DNA of 64,000 nt. Origin: Gordionus sp. m RMFG-2023 (taxonomy: Eukaryota; Nematomorpha; Gordioida; Chordodea; Parachordodidae). Below, piece by piece: positions 1-12,394 of the stretch (its first letter is position 1; the number at the start of each line of letters is the position of its first letter). The stretch covers positions 3,908,846 through 3,972,845 of the forward strand of contig NC_088779.1 in the NCBI RefSeq assembly GCF_954871325.1, written 5' to 3'. Below the pieces are notes generated by a model. The model had not been told where the DNA came from. It saw nothing but the letters and a program-made list of their open reading frames with translations, and searched no databases. Position numbers and translations under genes: made by a program.

Positions 1-85
1 TAGTTTTGCGGGAGATAGATGTCAGCGTGTAAACTAAAAATTGCGGGAGTCTCCTGCTGATGGGATAGACATGGCAACCCTGTAC

Positions 86-700
86 AAGAGACGAAATGGA
101 AAGGTCAGACGACTTTAATGATTGGAGATGTGTATAAATTGTACTATAATGGAATTGTTAGCAATAAGAATGGTGTCGGCATCATCAGCAGTCAAAATCT
201 AACCTCCTCAATAATAGAAGTCAACAGGATCTCTGATAGACTAACGAAGATAAAACTCTGCATTGGTTAATCAATACTACACATCCTTTCAGTATATACT
301 CCTTTGCAAATAAGGGAGAAAGATGACTTTAGAGCTATCCTTGTGAAGCTGTAATGGGAATTCCTAGGAGGACCTAGTAATAATAGGTGGTGACTTAAAT
401 GCGCATGTTGGAAAAACAAGAGATAGCTACAAAAGGCATCATGGTGGTTTTGGATACGGAAAATAAATGACGAAGGAAAGCATATACTGAAATTTGCACA
501 AGACTTTGACCTTACCACACCTAGTATAGGAAAAAAGACAGTCTTTTAATAATATAGTGGTACAAGGAAAACACAAATAGATTACATGCTGATCTCTCGA
601 AGATGATTAAAAGATGTAATAAACTGCAAAGTCATCCCAGGAGAAGATATCACCTCGCAACACAAGCTATTAGTCATGGATTTACATTCTCAAATAAATC
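86..700 (+). pseudogene. LINE endonuclease domain remnant
   Basis: This stretch encodes a broken apurinic-like endonuclease, the domain that nicks target DNA for LINE insertion. A GGDLNAHVG block is readable at about 384-413, followed by a GFGYG-like stretch. An IDYMLISR block (about 574-600) matches the usual spacing in RTE-type endonucleases. The reverse-strand copy gives matching sequence (about 17.97-18.66 kb), which supports the frame. Several shifts and stops separate the blocks. The start of the ORF is not visible here; in the second copy it reads MTRLASLNIGTLKK. Confidence 0.7.
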
Positions 701-823
701 CATTCAAAATAAAATAAAACTTGAACCATTCATTAAATGGGGTAAATTAAAAACAATGACAGATGCCTTTGCAATCAATGGAAACATTGAAACAATAGAT
801 TCCTCACAAGTCAGTGAAAAAAT

Positions 824-2461
824 GTGGACAGACCTTTCATTCAGATTAATAGACATTGCCACAACGACGGCTTGACAAAGGGAGGCAACAAATCATACAA
901 AGAACTATGGTGGTGGAATGAAGAGGCCCAAACTACTATAAAGGAGAAAAATGCCCTATATAAAATATGGGACAAATCCAAAAACCCAGATGACAAGACA
1001 AATTACAAAAAATCCAAGAGAAGAACTACAAAGGCGGTGGCTAGGGCTGATATGGTATGCGATGACATGTATGAAGAACTACATATCAAAGATGGGCAAA
1101 ATAAAATATACAGATTAGCCAAACAGCGAGAAATGAATTCTAAGGATATAAACGGAGCTCCTAAAGTAATCAAAAATAAAGATTGGAAATTGATAATAAA
1201 GGAAAAAGAAATAATGAATAGATGGAAAGAATATTTTCAGGAGCTTCTCAACTTTAATCCCCACATACTACATCTAGATGAACACACCCCATGTCAAAAT
1301 TTTGTACAACTAATAACAGAACAAGTAATAATCACATGTCTCAGCATATGAAAAACAACAAAGTTATGGGTCAAGATGACATTCCAATAGAAAGCCTTAA
1401 AGCACTAGGAAAAGATGGAATACATCTCCTCACAAATCTGTACAATAAAATACTGGGAAATGAAGAGATTACTCAAAAATGGAGGTATAGCTATCTAGTT
1501 CCTATCTTCAAAAATAAAGGGGATCCACAGAATTGTCGGGCATAAAACTAATGTCACACTGTCTTAACCTCTACGAAAAAATAATAGAAAAAAGGTTAAG
1601 AGACATAATCGAAATAGGAAAAATTTAGTTTGGCTTTATGCCTGGAAGATCAACAACTGATGCTATCCACGCAATTAGGCAAATGAGTGAAAAATATAGG
1701 GAAAAGAACAAAAAGCTATACATGGTCTTTCTTGATTTAGAAAAGGCCTTTGATAGAATCCCAAGAAAACTAATTTGGTCGGCGCTACGCCGCAAATTCC
1801 CGAAAAATATATAAGAATAATACAGGATATGTATATGGGTCATACAACAATTGTCCTTAGCACAACTATAACTTCAACATGCTTCACAATAGCCGAAGGA
1901 GTTCATCAAGGGTCGGCTCTCAACCCACTTCTCTCCTTAACATTAATAGCTGTATTAGCAGAGTCTATACCACACACAGTCCCGTGGAATATGATATTTG
2001 CAGATGATATTTTGATACTTGCCGAATCCAAGGATGAAATTAAAGAAAGATTAGTGAGCTGGATAAATATCCTAGAAAAGCGCGGACTAAAAGTAAATAG
2101 AGAAAAGACGGAGTATATGGTGATAGGAGGAGATGAAACAGTGAGCATTGATATAAATGAATGGCAGATATCGGCAAATGAAAGCTGTAAATATTTGGGC
2201 TCCATTATACAAACAAACGGCATAATAGAGAAAGAGATAAAGAGTAAAATAAATAAGGGTAGTTTAAGTGGAGATCTATATCTGGAGTGCTCCTTGACAA
2301 AAGAATCCCACTCATTGAAAGGAAAAATAAACAGTTCCATAGTACAACCAACTATTCTATATTCGAAAACATGGCCAACCAAAGAATCAGACGAGAGGAA
2401 TTCTACAAATTATGGATATGGAAATGCTGAGGATGATTGCTGGGGTAACAAGAAAAGATAA
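824..2461 (+). pseudogene. LINE reverse transcriptase remnant
   Basis: These are broken frames of a LINE reverse transcriptase. Recognisable blocks in order are the upstream DDIPIESLKALGKDGIH region (about 1376-1425), the PIFKNKGDP block (about 1502-1530), the catalytic LDLEKAFDRIPRK block (about 1732-1770, first catalytic Asp), HQGSALNPLLS (about 1905-1940) and FADD (1997-2008, the two catalytic aspartates). After that comes the thumb region with KTEYMVIGGDE. The catalytic residues are present, but the frame shifts at least near 1291-1350, 1540 and 1790. The domain is homologous to the minus-strand copy at 16216-17163. Confidence 0.8.
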
Positions 2462-3004
2462 GGTGCGAAGTAAAGAATACTAGGAAGATTAAAGGTAGTT
2501 CCCATTAAGACTAAGACAGGCGAGTAACCAATGGGGGAAAAGGGGAAACCCCCCCCCCCCATCGCAGTTTTCATAAATATCATTTTAAGCTAATAAAAAT
2601 TTTACCCTCCACCCTATCCCCCCCACCCCCCCCCCCCCCCCCCCCAAAATCAAAATTTTACAAATATTTAAATATCAATTTTCCAACATAAAACTTATTT
2701 TTTATAAATAAATTTTATTAAAATTTCCTTTCCTTGTGAATACATTAACATTATTCAAAAATATTAATAAAATGGAAAAATTTTAAGTCAAAGAGATTGA
2801 AATCAAATGGTAATTTATTTTATTATTATATATAATTTTTTTATTAAATTCAAAATTACTAGTAAGTTAGAATTAATAAGTATTTTTAATATTAATTATT
2901 AATAAATATCTATAATTTTTTAAATATTATTTTTACTTCGATTTTGTAGAACAGAAGAAATAGAAATACAAAAGTTAAATAAGGCTGAGCATGAAAAAAA
3001 GTAA

Positions 3005-3866
3005 TGTGTCGTCAGAAGCGATATCATTATTGAATTCAATTGATCAATCAGAGTTTATCATTGCTGCTAGTTGCATCAATAAATTATTTTCCTATAGCTC
3101 ATTGCTTTGTAGAAATTTAAAAAAAACCAAATTTAGATTTGGTTCAGGTTATTGATTTGGCGGAAAATATATATGAACAGGTAGATACAATAAGAATGAA
3201 TGTAGATGAATATTTTCATAATATTTATATAGACGTTGAATTGAAGGCTAAATTTTATGATAATATACTAATTAAACCTCGTCTAGCACCTGGGCAATTA
3301 TTGAGATGTAAAATAAATATTGGCTCAACTGAAGAATATTATAAAATATTCACTTTCATCCCATTCTTAGATACTTTTTTATCGCAAATAAAAGTATGGT
3401 TTTTAGATAAAAAACAAGTCTTTAGCAATCTTCAAGTTTTAATACCCAAAGATCCATCTTCGTTTTCTAATGCCACTATTGGTAAAATTAAATATTTAGC
3501 AAAATTTTATTCCTATGATATTGATACTGAAATAAATTTAATCAGTGAATTCAAATTGTGGTATAAATATTTACTACGTTTAGCTATTTTACCTGAGCAT
3601 GCATTTGATGCTCTCAATCGGTGTAAAAAAACCTTGGCTCAAATTCCTAATATTTTAAGTTGTTTTATATTCTACCATGTTTGCCTATCATAACATTTAC
3701 GAATGAAAGGACTTTCCAACTTAAAAAGGTTGAAAACATATTCATGAAGTACTACTTCCGAATCTGCTAAAAGGGTTAGCTCTGTTAAATATCCACAGAG
3801 ATTTGCGACAAACAAAATTCTTAATGAATTGGCAACATTCCCACGAAAATTAAAAATCACATTATA
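3005..3866 (+). pseudogene. hAT transposase remnant (ZMYM1-like group)
   Basis: The longest open piece is 3139-3693. It reads like the C-terminal half of hAT transposases of the group often annotated as zinc finger MYM-type 1-like, for example EYYKIFTFIPFLDTFLSQI around 3330-3395. Upstream (about 3050-3150) a piece with CRNLKKT is in another frame. Downstream (about 3700-3860) a LKRLKTY block from the C-terminal dimerisation region is again out of frame. The N-terminal zinc finger is not seen. At least two frame breaks make it inactive. Confidence 0.7.
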
Positions 3867-3955
3867 ATTATAGTATTTAATAAAAAAATTTGTATAATAT
3901 TGTATTTGATAAGAAGTTTAAAAAAACTTGTTTTTTAAATTATTTTCTAGTCAAT

Positions 3956-4176
3956 AAGTATTGTTAAACGCCTCGTTTTGAGCCGATTTTTAAAAACGGC
4001 TAACTCAGTTATTTATCCAGAAAAATATTATGCAAGCCTGAAAATTTTTCTCATAGAAGGAGCAAAGGTCTAGACATATAGTAGAAATTTCGAGGCTTAG
4101 TTAATATTTATCTGGCGAAAATATTGAGTTAGCCGTTTATAAAAACCGTCTCAAAACGAGCCGTTTAACAACATTA
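3956..4176. mobile_element. MITE (TAGTGTTG family) copy 1
   Basis: A short inverted-repeat element of about 220 bp. It opens with TTGTTAAACG, then TTTTGAGCCG and AACGGCTAACTCA, and closes with the inverse of these blocks. It has the same plan as the copies at 8153-8373, 17295-17518 and 28605-28806. It is inserted within hAT-1. No clean target duplication is visible for this copy. Confidence 0.8.
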
Positions 4177-4835
4177 ATATTTTATACACACTACTATTAG
4201 TATTTTCAATAAAAAAATTATATTATACTTATATTGTATGAGAATTTAAGCTGAGGCTAGTTTTTAAAGCAAATTTTATAAAAAAAATGACATTAAACTT
4301 TATTTCAACTTTACATTTAGAAAACTTTATTAAATATAATATACCTAACTAAAAATAATAAAAAATAGGCTTGTAATATCCATTAGCACGAATTAGTAAA
4401 TAATAGTTACAAATAGAAATATTATTATTATTAAATTATTAATAATTTAATGGAATAGCTAAAACATGACCCGGGGAAAGCTGGCCGAAGGCCAGATAAG
4501 GGGGTTTGGGGGCGAAGTCCCCCCCCCCATAAGAAAATCTTAGATACGCCACTGGACTAAGATAATGGCAAGTAATTGGTATGGGCATACAATAGGAAAG
4601 CCTATGAACTACATAGGAAATAAGGTTGAGAGTTTGGAAGAGATGGGTAACGTAAAAGACGAAGTCCAAAACTTCAATGGAGCCATAAAGTTAGAGCCAA
4701 TATGAAGAAGTATAAATTAGATAGACGAGATATATGAATAACATAAAGTGGAGAGAGTTATTGAAGGAGCTTACCAGAAAAGGTGAAAACTAAAAAGAGA
4801 AAAAAAATTCTTGCTTTTTTCACATGATAAACCCA

Positions 4836-4845
4836 TATAAAAATA
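4836..4845 (+). promoter_or_regulatory. TATA-like element before the small secreted gene
   Basis: TATAAAAATA lies 51 bases upstream of the ATG at 4887. In such AT-rich DNA a chance match is likely, but the position suits a short 5' leader. Confidence 0.3.
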
Positions 4846-4886
4846 TTTAAACTTATATTTATTTTTATATTCTCACACACATTTTA

Positions 4887-5608
4887 ATGAAAGTATCTTC
4901 ATCAATTAATATTATTTTATTTTCGTTATTATTTTTTTCAATATTTATTTTTATAAATTTTACATGCAATTTAGATAGTGAATTTATTGTTTCTAAAATC
5001 AAAATGGACGGAAAAATAAATGGTAAAAATATTTTTTTGTTTTATATTTTTATTATATATCATATCATATTATATACATTTTCTTACGTGATACGTGATA
5101 CGTTATAAAAGCGTGCCTTCTACTGTTGATTCAACAGAGATACGCTAATGGAAGGGGGGTGGGGATTTTAAATTGCTATATTTTATGTTTTCAGCACACT
5201 ATTGATTTAAAATTTTGAACGAGTGTCAGTTCAAAATATTTGTAATATAGATAAGTTGCGAAAGAATATATTCGAGGTACACCAATTTATTTATTTTCCC
5301 AACATATCTTCTAGTTTAAATTCAAAGCATCAAGAAAGATTAAATATAAATATAAATTGTAAAGACCATCGCATAGCAATATATGCTTTTATATCTTGAA
5401 TATTCAATCGGAAATACTGAAACAAGCTTAAAGTTTTAAATTGATATATTACTTATGCATTTTATTATAGATTTTACTGCCAATAGCTATGGAAAAATCA
5501 TTAGCTTATATATCAAGGATGAGGACAAGAATTAATAAACAAAAGATTTTAGAACATGAAACAGCTTATGACGTTTCTTTTAAAAAAATGAATCTTAGTA
5601 TCGAATGA
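4887..5608 (+). CDS. Predicted small secreted protein, spliced
   Basis: Exon 1 (4887-5022) opens with ATG and encodes a strong signal peptide: residues 1-5 MKVSS, a hydrophobic run to about residue 27, a Cys at 27, then a polar tail ending DGKIN. It ends in phase 1 at a GTAAAA donor. A likely middle exon is 5251-5275, between an AG and GTACAC, phase 1 to 0. A likely last exon is 5471-5608, phase 0, after an AG and preceded by a T-rich tract; it encodes 45 residues (ILLPIAMEKS... to NLSIE) and a stop. AATAAATAAA follows 31 bases after the stop. The frame joins cleanly, but the middle exon is short and uncertain. I recognise no family. Exon 1 resembles in plan, not in sequence, the signal exon of the large gene at 22 kb. 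Confidence 0.45.
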
Positions 5609-5638
5609 GCTTTGATGATTATAGATTTGAATTGTTTT

Positions 5639-5648
5639 AATAAATAAA
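5639..5648 (+). terminator. Polyadenylation signal candidate
   Basis: Overlapping AATAAA hexamers lie about 30 bases after the stop at 5606-5608 of the predicted secreted gene, a usual place for the cleavage signal. Confidence 0.35.
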
Positions 5649-5649
5649 A

Positions 5650-7879
5650 AATTGTATGCTTTGTACAGTATTTGATAATTCAATACTTTTTTAGATTTTA
5701 TATAATAAAATATTGATTAACTTTGCAAGGTGAATATTTTGAATGGATAATATTTATATTTGACTCAATATCTTATTGCTATTATCATTAAATTGAATTC
5801 ATATTGCATGTATTTAGAACAAAATAACACCATGTTATAAGTATAAAACTTTTATAAAAAGATTTTTAATTACATATTTATAACCTGGATAAATATTTTA
5901 TAATTATTATTGCCTATATTATATTTGGATATGGAATCCATGATGATTCAGATTTTAAATTAGGAAAATAAGTTTGACCAATGTATACCAGCACATTTGG
6001 ATTACCCACACTTAATTTTATACAATTATATCTTAAACTTTTGATTCACTCTTAACTTATATTCATTTTTATATAAATTTTTCACATTTAAATGGTTAAT
6101 ACACAAAATATTTCAGCAAGAACTATCTGAAAAGTATTTTGTGTGCTGGAAGTCATTTCTGGTCAAATAAGATTGTCCAAATTTAAATTACTCTCAATAA
6201 ATAATATAAAATTTAGGGATTTTAAATCCCCATTGAATCAATATTAGAATAAAGTTATAAAAATGCATTAATTACTAAAAAGTAAATTCAATCAAGAGAG
6301 GGAGTGGATAAGTAATATATTTGCAAATTGACATAATTTATTTTCCATAAAGATATATTATAAGTTATGCAATATATATTATAATTTATTCTTTATCTGT
6401 AAATGAATTATTATTTAAATATATAAGTAGGTAAAGCTCATTGATTAGTTTTAGCTGAAGATTGTTAGATTATATAACTTCCAAAATTTCCTCAGATCCA
6501 TTAATTAAAGAAGTGATGGGGGCTCTTTGTATTTACCAAGGTAGCTAAGCTAGATCTCCCACTTTTGGAGTAATTTCCCAATTTTTTTACTTTAGTTTAT
6601 GCCAAAACATACTTTCTATTGATTTAATGTTTCTCCTGATTTTTAAAAATATTGTAACCAGAAACTTTTGTTATGATTTTTTTATCATTTTAAAAAGACA
6701 TCTTGTTTATTTTTTATCCATATTTTGAGAAAGGAAAAAACAATTCTGAAAAATATTATTTGATCTCCAAAACTTTCAAATTTAACATCTTTAAATTTCT
6801 ATGATATAATAATTACTTCCTCCTAAGAATGATTCTTATGTCAAGTAAGCATTTTTATATAATTTTTAGAAATCAATATATGAGATGATATTTTGGAAGT
6901 TAGTAATTATTAAAAATTTTAACATGTTTTTATAATCTAATAATAATTTTTGAATAATTAAATAAAGTTTTTACATAATATTTCATTTCCAATTTTATTC
7001 CATTAATTTAAAAATTATATATAAATTACAGTTTAAGTTTAACATCCAAAAAAAAATGTTAATCATATCAAAATAACTGGAATTCTAATTCTTAGAAGAT
7101 AACTGTGCCTTAAATGCAATTTGTATAATATGCAAAATAAAATTTTATATCAACCATGGAGCATTCCATGATCTAAAAAAAACATTTAACAAGGTTAAAA
7201 ACATATTTCCTATTAAAAAGAAAATAAGGAATCAATTAATATCTAACTACACTTCAAAAAGAATAATTTATGTGTTGGTAACACTGAGATAACCGAAACG
7301 ACATTCATCTATTATCACATAACAAAACATTCGCTTAGTTATTTATCTACAAACTTATTTCCTATACCCCATTCTTGATTCAAAAGTAACCAAAGACATA
7401 CATAAAGTGTAGAACAAAAGCGTCAAAAAGTATCGAACTTGTCTCATAAAAACTAATGGGTACTTTTTTTCAAATAACAATTGCGCCAAATTTTGAAAAA
7501 ATATGTGATGTAAGTGGGGTGGGTCTTGCACTGAGATTTGGTCGAAATAAGAATGTGAATAAAGTCTTTATTTGGGAAAACTAAAATAAATTCTTTGTTT
7601 ATGCAAAGTTTTTATCTTTAAGAAAAAAGAAAAAACCTTTATTAATAACTATTTATCTATACGATAATATAAAATTTTTATAATAATCTTCTTTTTTTCT
7701 GAAATAATATATATATCAAAATTAAATAACATTTAATATAACTAAATATCCAATTTAAAAATATCACGATTTACATTATTGCCTTAAAACAGTATAATTA
7801 TATAAGGTATAAGACAATAATAAATAAATAAATTTAAATTGAAATGTTATCAACAATGTAAAACAATATGCAATATTAT
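5650..7879. other. AT-rich gene-free stretch
   Basis: No exon, repeat boundary or recognisable coding block was seen on either strand. The stretch near 7250-7560 is slightly less AT-rich and leads into the hAT relic at 7880, so it may be decayed internal sequence of that element. Confidence 0.5.
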
Positions 7880-8005
7880 ATTCTCGTTATACCACACTCT
7901 AACGCTGATTCAGAGAGCATATTTAGTTTAATGAAAAATTTTCTGGTGGAAGGATCGTAATTGGTTTATTTCTATCAGCTTTGGAAGTGGAATTTGATGA
8001 TCAAG
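7880..8005 (+). pseudogene. hAT transposase dimerisation-domain relic
   Basis: The plus frame reads ILVIPHSNADSESIFSLMKN, close to the PHSNADVERVFSL block of the C-terminal dimerisation region of hAT transposases. It stops soon after. No ends or target duplication were found, so only this fragment can be supported. It belongs to a hAT group different from hAT-1 at 2517 and the elements at 37.8-40.3 kb, judged by the differing block. Confidence 0.6.
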
Positions 8006-8152
8006 CATAATTTTAATTTATACTTGTAAAGATTTTAATGTAACAAAAAATAAAGAAATACGTAATTAATTATTATTTAAATAATATCTATTAATTTTAT
8101 ATTTAAAAAATAATATTAACCTTTACTTTTTACTGTTGTGTATTAGATATAC

Positions 8153-8373
8153 TAGTATTGTTAAACGGTTAGTTTTGAGGCTATTTTTAAAAACGGCTAA
8201 CTCAATATTTTAGCAGAAATAAAATATCCCAAGTCTTCAAGATTTCGCTAATAGTTGTCCAAAGTTCCTCCTACAAACAAAATCTTCAGGCTTGCCGTAA
8301 TATTATTCTGGATGAAATATTGAGTTAGCCATATTTAAAAATCGGCTCAAAACAAACCATTTAACAACACTTA
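8153..8373. mobile_element. MITE (TAGTGTTG family) copy 2, with clean target duplication
   Basis: A 221-bp inverted-repeat element flanked by identical 8-bp repeats AGATATAC at 8145-8152 and 8374-8381. The ends read TAGTATTGTTAAACGG and its inverse. The 8-bp duplication places this family among hAT-derived non-autonomous elements. Confidence 0.9.
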
Positions 8374-8381
8374 AGATATAC

Positions 8382-9527
8382 GTTTAAATAAAGAAATAAT
8401 AACCGGGAAAGAATTTAATATTATTTGTTATAAAGAAGAAAATTTTTTTTAATTATGGTTAAATTCCCGAGTTTGTTTTGTAATTTTCACCCTTAAAAAT
8501 GCTTTCAAAATGAAATTTAAAAAAAAATCATATTAAATTTCTCCGTATCTGGCGATCCTTCTAATGTTAACCCTAATTTTGTCCAGTTGTTTTCTATCAA
8601 AAATAGAAGACATTAATTTGTTGTCCATGACCAAATTTCTTTAAACCGGTAAGGGAAACCAGGGTAAAACGATGGCTTTTGAATTTTTACCATAAAGAAA
8701 CAAAAAAAAAACAGTACAAAATATAGATTTATATATAGCCAAATCCCTCTAATCTACATAATAAAATAAAAGTATACTTTAAGCGCTATATATTACGTGA
8801 AGTAACATTTTCTTTGATTTACTCCATACCCATAAAAATGGTTAAGCATCAGGGTAAAATTGAACATGCTTTTAATGAATAAAATTTTGTTTTGGCATAT
8901 ATATAATCACTTTTAAGTATATATAAATATTATATATTTTTTAAAAAATCACCAGTTCCAAAAAAGTATTTAAGGGCTTAGTCAGTGAATATGTATATCA
9001 CATCACCTAGATCGTTAAATTCCAGAAAAATGATTTAGTTTTTTTTCCGAAGGCAAATAGGGGGTTGTGTTATATGGGATCGAAAGTAATCGCCTAATTT
9101 AAGCTGTTAATAAATATTGAAGATAGGTTTTATCGCATTTAAAAAAATATAAACTAATCGAATGAAGTTATATAAACCATTTTTTTTTGTTATCGTGTTT
9201 TAATCATCCAAATCGTATGTATTTGTAAACTGCCATTTAACTTTTTTATTGCAGAACCTAGACTCTGATTTATGATGATTTTAATCTTCGTTAAGTTTTT
9301 TTAAAAATATTTATTGGCCCCAAGGCTTCAAATACGAATATCTCAAAAACTATAATGGTATAAATCGACTTTAAAACAGTACAAATTGATTCCCTTTTTA
9401 AAGGGGTTAATGATGCTTACTACCTTAAGATATTACCTATCTAATTTGTGTTTTGTTTATTTTTTATTTGAAAAGGCATTACCAAATATATTTATAAGAT
9501 ATATTTGAAAAATCGTGATCTTTGGAA
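8382..9527. other. AT-rich gene-free stretch
   Basis: No open frame or domain could be supported. Short patches such as 8570-8690 and 8990-9110 have ordinary composition but no recognisable coding sequence. Confidence 0.5.
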
Positions 9528-9660
9528 AGCGTGAGTTGTTTACCAATCCCATGGTTATGGGTGCGAATCCCAGCAATGATCATATTTTTTTTTCTCAATC
9601 TAACTTGGTGGTTCCGTCCTTGGGGGGATGATATATAGGAGGCCGAACTCATAATTGCCT
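9528..9660 (+). repeat. tRNA-derived SINE relic
   Basis: The stretch holds GGTGCGAATCC (9570-9580), one base from the tRNA B-box consensus. It is followed downstream by CCGTCCTTGGGGGGATGA and AGGCCGAACTC, a tail style seen in invertebrate tRNA-type SINEs. The A-box half is poorly preserved. It is probably an old 3' part of a SINE; no target duplication was found. Confidence 0.45.
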
Positions 9661-11381
9661 TCCAAAAATTAAAAATACGTTAAATAATAAGGGTCTTATT
9701 ACATTTTAATAAATTTTGGTATTTTGGCAGTATGTATCAAATCTAAATTGTAAAATCACGATTTGCTCGGTATTGCCTTTGTTAGTAAGCATCATTAACC
9801 TACTTCGGGCTATATTCAAAATTTAACGTTTGATTTTATAAAATAGTAAAAAAAAAAAAAGATAAAAAATAATTTTGAGACACCAGTAGGAAAGAGAAAA
9901 GATTCTCTATCGATGGTGATACAAAGGATGGGGGGGGGGATTGCACTTACGTTGCGGTTTGAGTCGATAATAATATGAGAACGATTTGATAGTGAGACGA
10001 TTTTTTATTATTTAATGTCGTTTAATTTAAGAAAATTGTATTATTATTTTGTGTAGATTTTTTTAAGAAAAAAATGTGTATCTTATTTATGTAGAAACTA
10101 TAATATATATATATATACGAATTTAACTTTCTTTTTCAAACAATTAACTTTTATCCATTTATCAAGTGGCAATACACTATAAAATAACGCCTTAAACATT
10201 ATAATATAAATAATATATTATTTTACAAAATTTACAATCTTGTAACAGATAGCTATTTTAGAAAAAAAATTTAACCTTTTTTAAGGATTTTAATCTTGGC
10301 GCCAATATTTATACGGTTAATATCTGGAAAATGATAACCGGTTTAGAATCGGTCTTTAATATTTTTTTGATGTTAATTTAGAAAAAAAAATACCTTTCCT
10401 AAAATAATATGTAAAAAAAACATATGTTTAGATATCTCAAAAGAGGATATTCTGGTATCTATCATGCATCTTATATGTTTTAATAGTTGCAAATTTTCTG
10501 ATCACAATATTAAATATAACCAACAGCTTTATCATATAATTCAAATGGTTTCTAGATTATATCTATTTTTGGATTTATATGTTGGGTGTTTTGAATACAA
10601 TTATGTCATAATCATAAAAATAGATTAAACAACGAAATTAATTTGATAAATCAAGTTTTTTTTTTGACAGCATAATTTTACATTATAATATTAGAACTAT
10701 TTTGAATTTATATGTGAAAACTGGAAAGGCAGGAATGGCATTGATTGAAATTTATACTTTAAAAAATGCGAAAATATAAATATTTGAATCACGATTTTAC
10801 CATAAGGCGAAGAAAAAATTTTTTATTAATTTTAAAGAAAAAATGACATGTTACAAAAATTGTATTAAAATAAAATATGAAGGCCTTAAAGGCCGTTTTC
10901 TTGTTGAACTTATTACTAAACAGTCGGTTGTTTAGCCAGGTATTTTAGCTTTGACTAAAAAGCCTAAAATGTTTTTAAAAAAACGAGAAAATAAATACGA
11001 AAGATTACAATGCCACCAATCACTTAAAATAAATCAAAATAGAGTGTCATTGTTCAACCCGCTGTTTAGCTTAGCTAAACAACAATAACTTATCAAAATT
11101 AGAGAACTAGGACACATCCATATGAATTTGACAATCTAGCTCCCAAAAAGGAACCATAATTATATTTATTTGTAATTTTTTGTCTATTTGTTCTATTTCC
11201 AAAAGCAAAAATAGTAATTTATATTAAATTTTTCAAAGAACAAAATAAATCAAAAATACTTCCATAATTTCAAAAGTCTATTTTAAAGAAAGACTAAACT
11301 GAGAATTGACATTTATATTTGGGGTGATTTCTAAAATAATGTTAAACAACCAAACTTTTGCATTTTACATTTATTTAAGTT
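9661..11381. other. AT-rich gene-free stretch
   Basis: Nothing coding is supported. Two runs of mixed composition (9860-9970 and 10880-11100) show no frame, inverted ends or similarity to other parts of the window that I could see. Confidence 0.45.
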
Positions 11382-11469
<88 letters not shown>

Positions 11470-11472
11470 AAA
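11382..11472 (+). repeat. (GAAA)n microsatellite
   Basis: An uninterrupted array of about 22 GAAA units. The same tetranucleotide forms three longer or similar arrays at 52768-52993, 57177-57378 and 59015-59116. Confidence 0.97.
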
Positions 11473-12394
11473 GCTAAAATTGATTATTTAATCTAAGAAT
11501 TTTTCTAAAAATAAATGTAGTTTTTTTTTAAAAATTATGGATACATTTTTCAACTAAATTAATTAATTGTTATTAAATAAAATCAAAAATAAATTTAAGA
11601 TATATTACCCCATCTAGCGGATATCTTATTATCAAAATTTCTTTTTCAGTCTACCTATTATTTAAATTGTATATCTTATTTATTGAATTTTTCAATACAC
11701 TTTTGCGATTATACTTAAAAATCTTTTGAGATTATACTTAAAAATCTTTTATATTTCAAAAACTAAAATCTAACAATTTTTAATAATAATAAAATATATT
11801 AATACATTAAAAAAAAATCAATATTATTTTCTTTAAATTAATAACAATAATAATAATAAACATATACCTAGAACGCCTCCCTTATTTTTAAGAGGCATTC
11901 TCAGGACACTAATTCAAAATTTTTTTTAAAAAAAAACTATTATTCTTTGTAATATATCAATTTTCATATTGTTGTTGACACCATTAATTGATCGTGTCGT
12001 ATTGTTCATCATCGAGTTATCGGTCTTTAGCAATTTCGTTAGTAGATCATTGCATAATGGATCATTTGCTTTGCATCATCTAAAGTTAAGTTGGTAGTTA
12101 AATGATTGGCTGCATCCGAACTTGAAAGTTGATCGCGTCATTGTGGATAGTTTGATAGTTGGTCTTATTATCTTTTATTCTGAATCATTGGTGTAATATT
12201 CTTGAAATCATTGTAAATAGAATTTTCCTCACTCATAATCAACGATTATATTTTTCCTTGAAACAAAATAATCTATCTTTCAATTTCCATTTATTTTTAT
12301 TATTAATTTAAAATAATTAATATATTTTACCATTTCAATTTTTCACAAACCTACCCCCTTTTTAATCGACTCGCGAATTTTTTTTTTGGAAAAA

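Larger units (their letters stand above)
2517..4554 (+). mobile_element. hAT-1 DNA transposon inserted in the LINE
   Basis: The element is 2038 bp and flanked by perfect 8-bp direct repeats GACTAAGA at 2509-2516 and 4555-4562, the target-duplication length of hAT transposons. It starts CAGGCGAGTAACC and ends ATACGCCACTG, imperfect inverted ends followed by long G or C runs. Removing it restores LINE sequence that matches the second LINE copy. It carries a degraded transposase (about 3005-3866) and a MITE (3956-4176). A related element lies in reverse orientation at 61436-62586; both share sequence just inside the C-rich end. Confidence 0.85.
1..4815 (+). mobile_element. RTE-like LINE copy 1, interrupted by a hAT element
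   Basis: This is a decayed non-LTR retrotransposon on the plus strand. Its left end lies outside the window. Endonuclease-like sequence (about 86-700) is followed by a linker and a reverse transcriptase (about 824-2461). The 3' part resumes at 4563 after a 2-kb transposon inserted between 2516 and 4555. A second copy at 15.7-18.7 kb on the other strand covers the same parts, which fixes the order and shows that 4563-4815 continues 1-2508. The endonuclease block (GGDLNAHVG near 384-413) and the FADD form of the RT motif resemble the RTE group and the related CFDP2-type endonucleases of animals; the clade is inferred from memory of these families. The reading frame is broken many times, so this copy cannot be active. 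Confidence 0.85.

Noticed and set aside
1906-2382. Minus-strand 158-residue frame
   Set aside because: It is the shadow of the LINE reverse transcriptase, whose catalytic blocks are on the plus strand.
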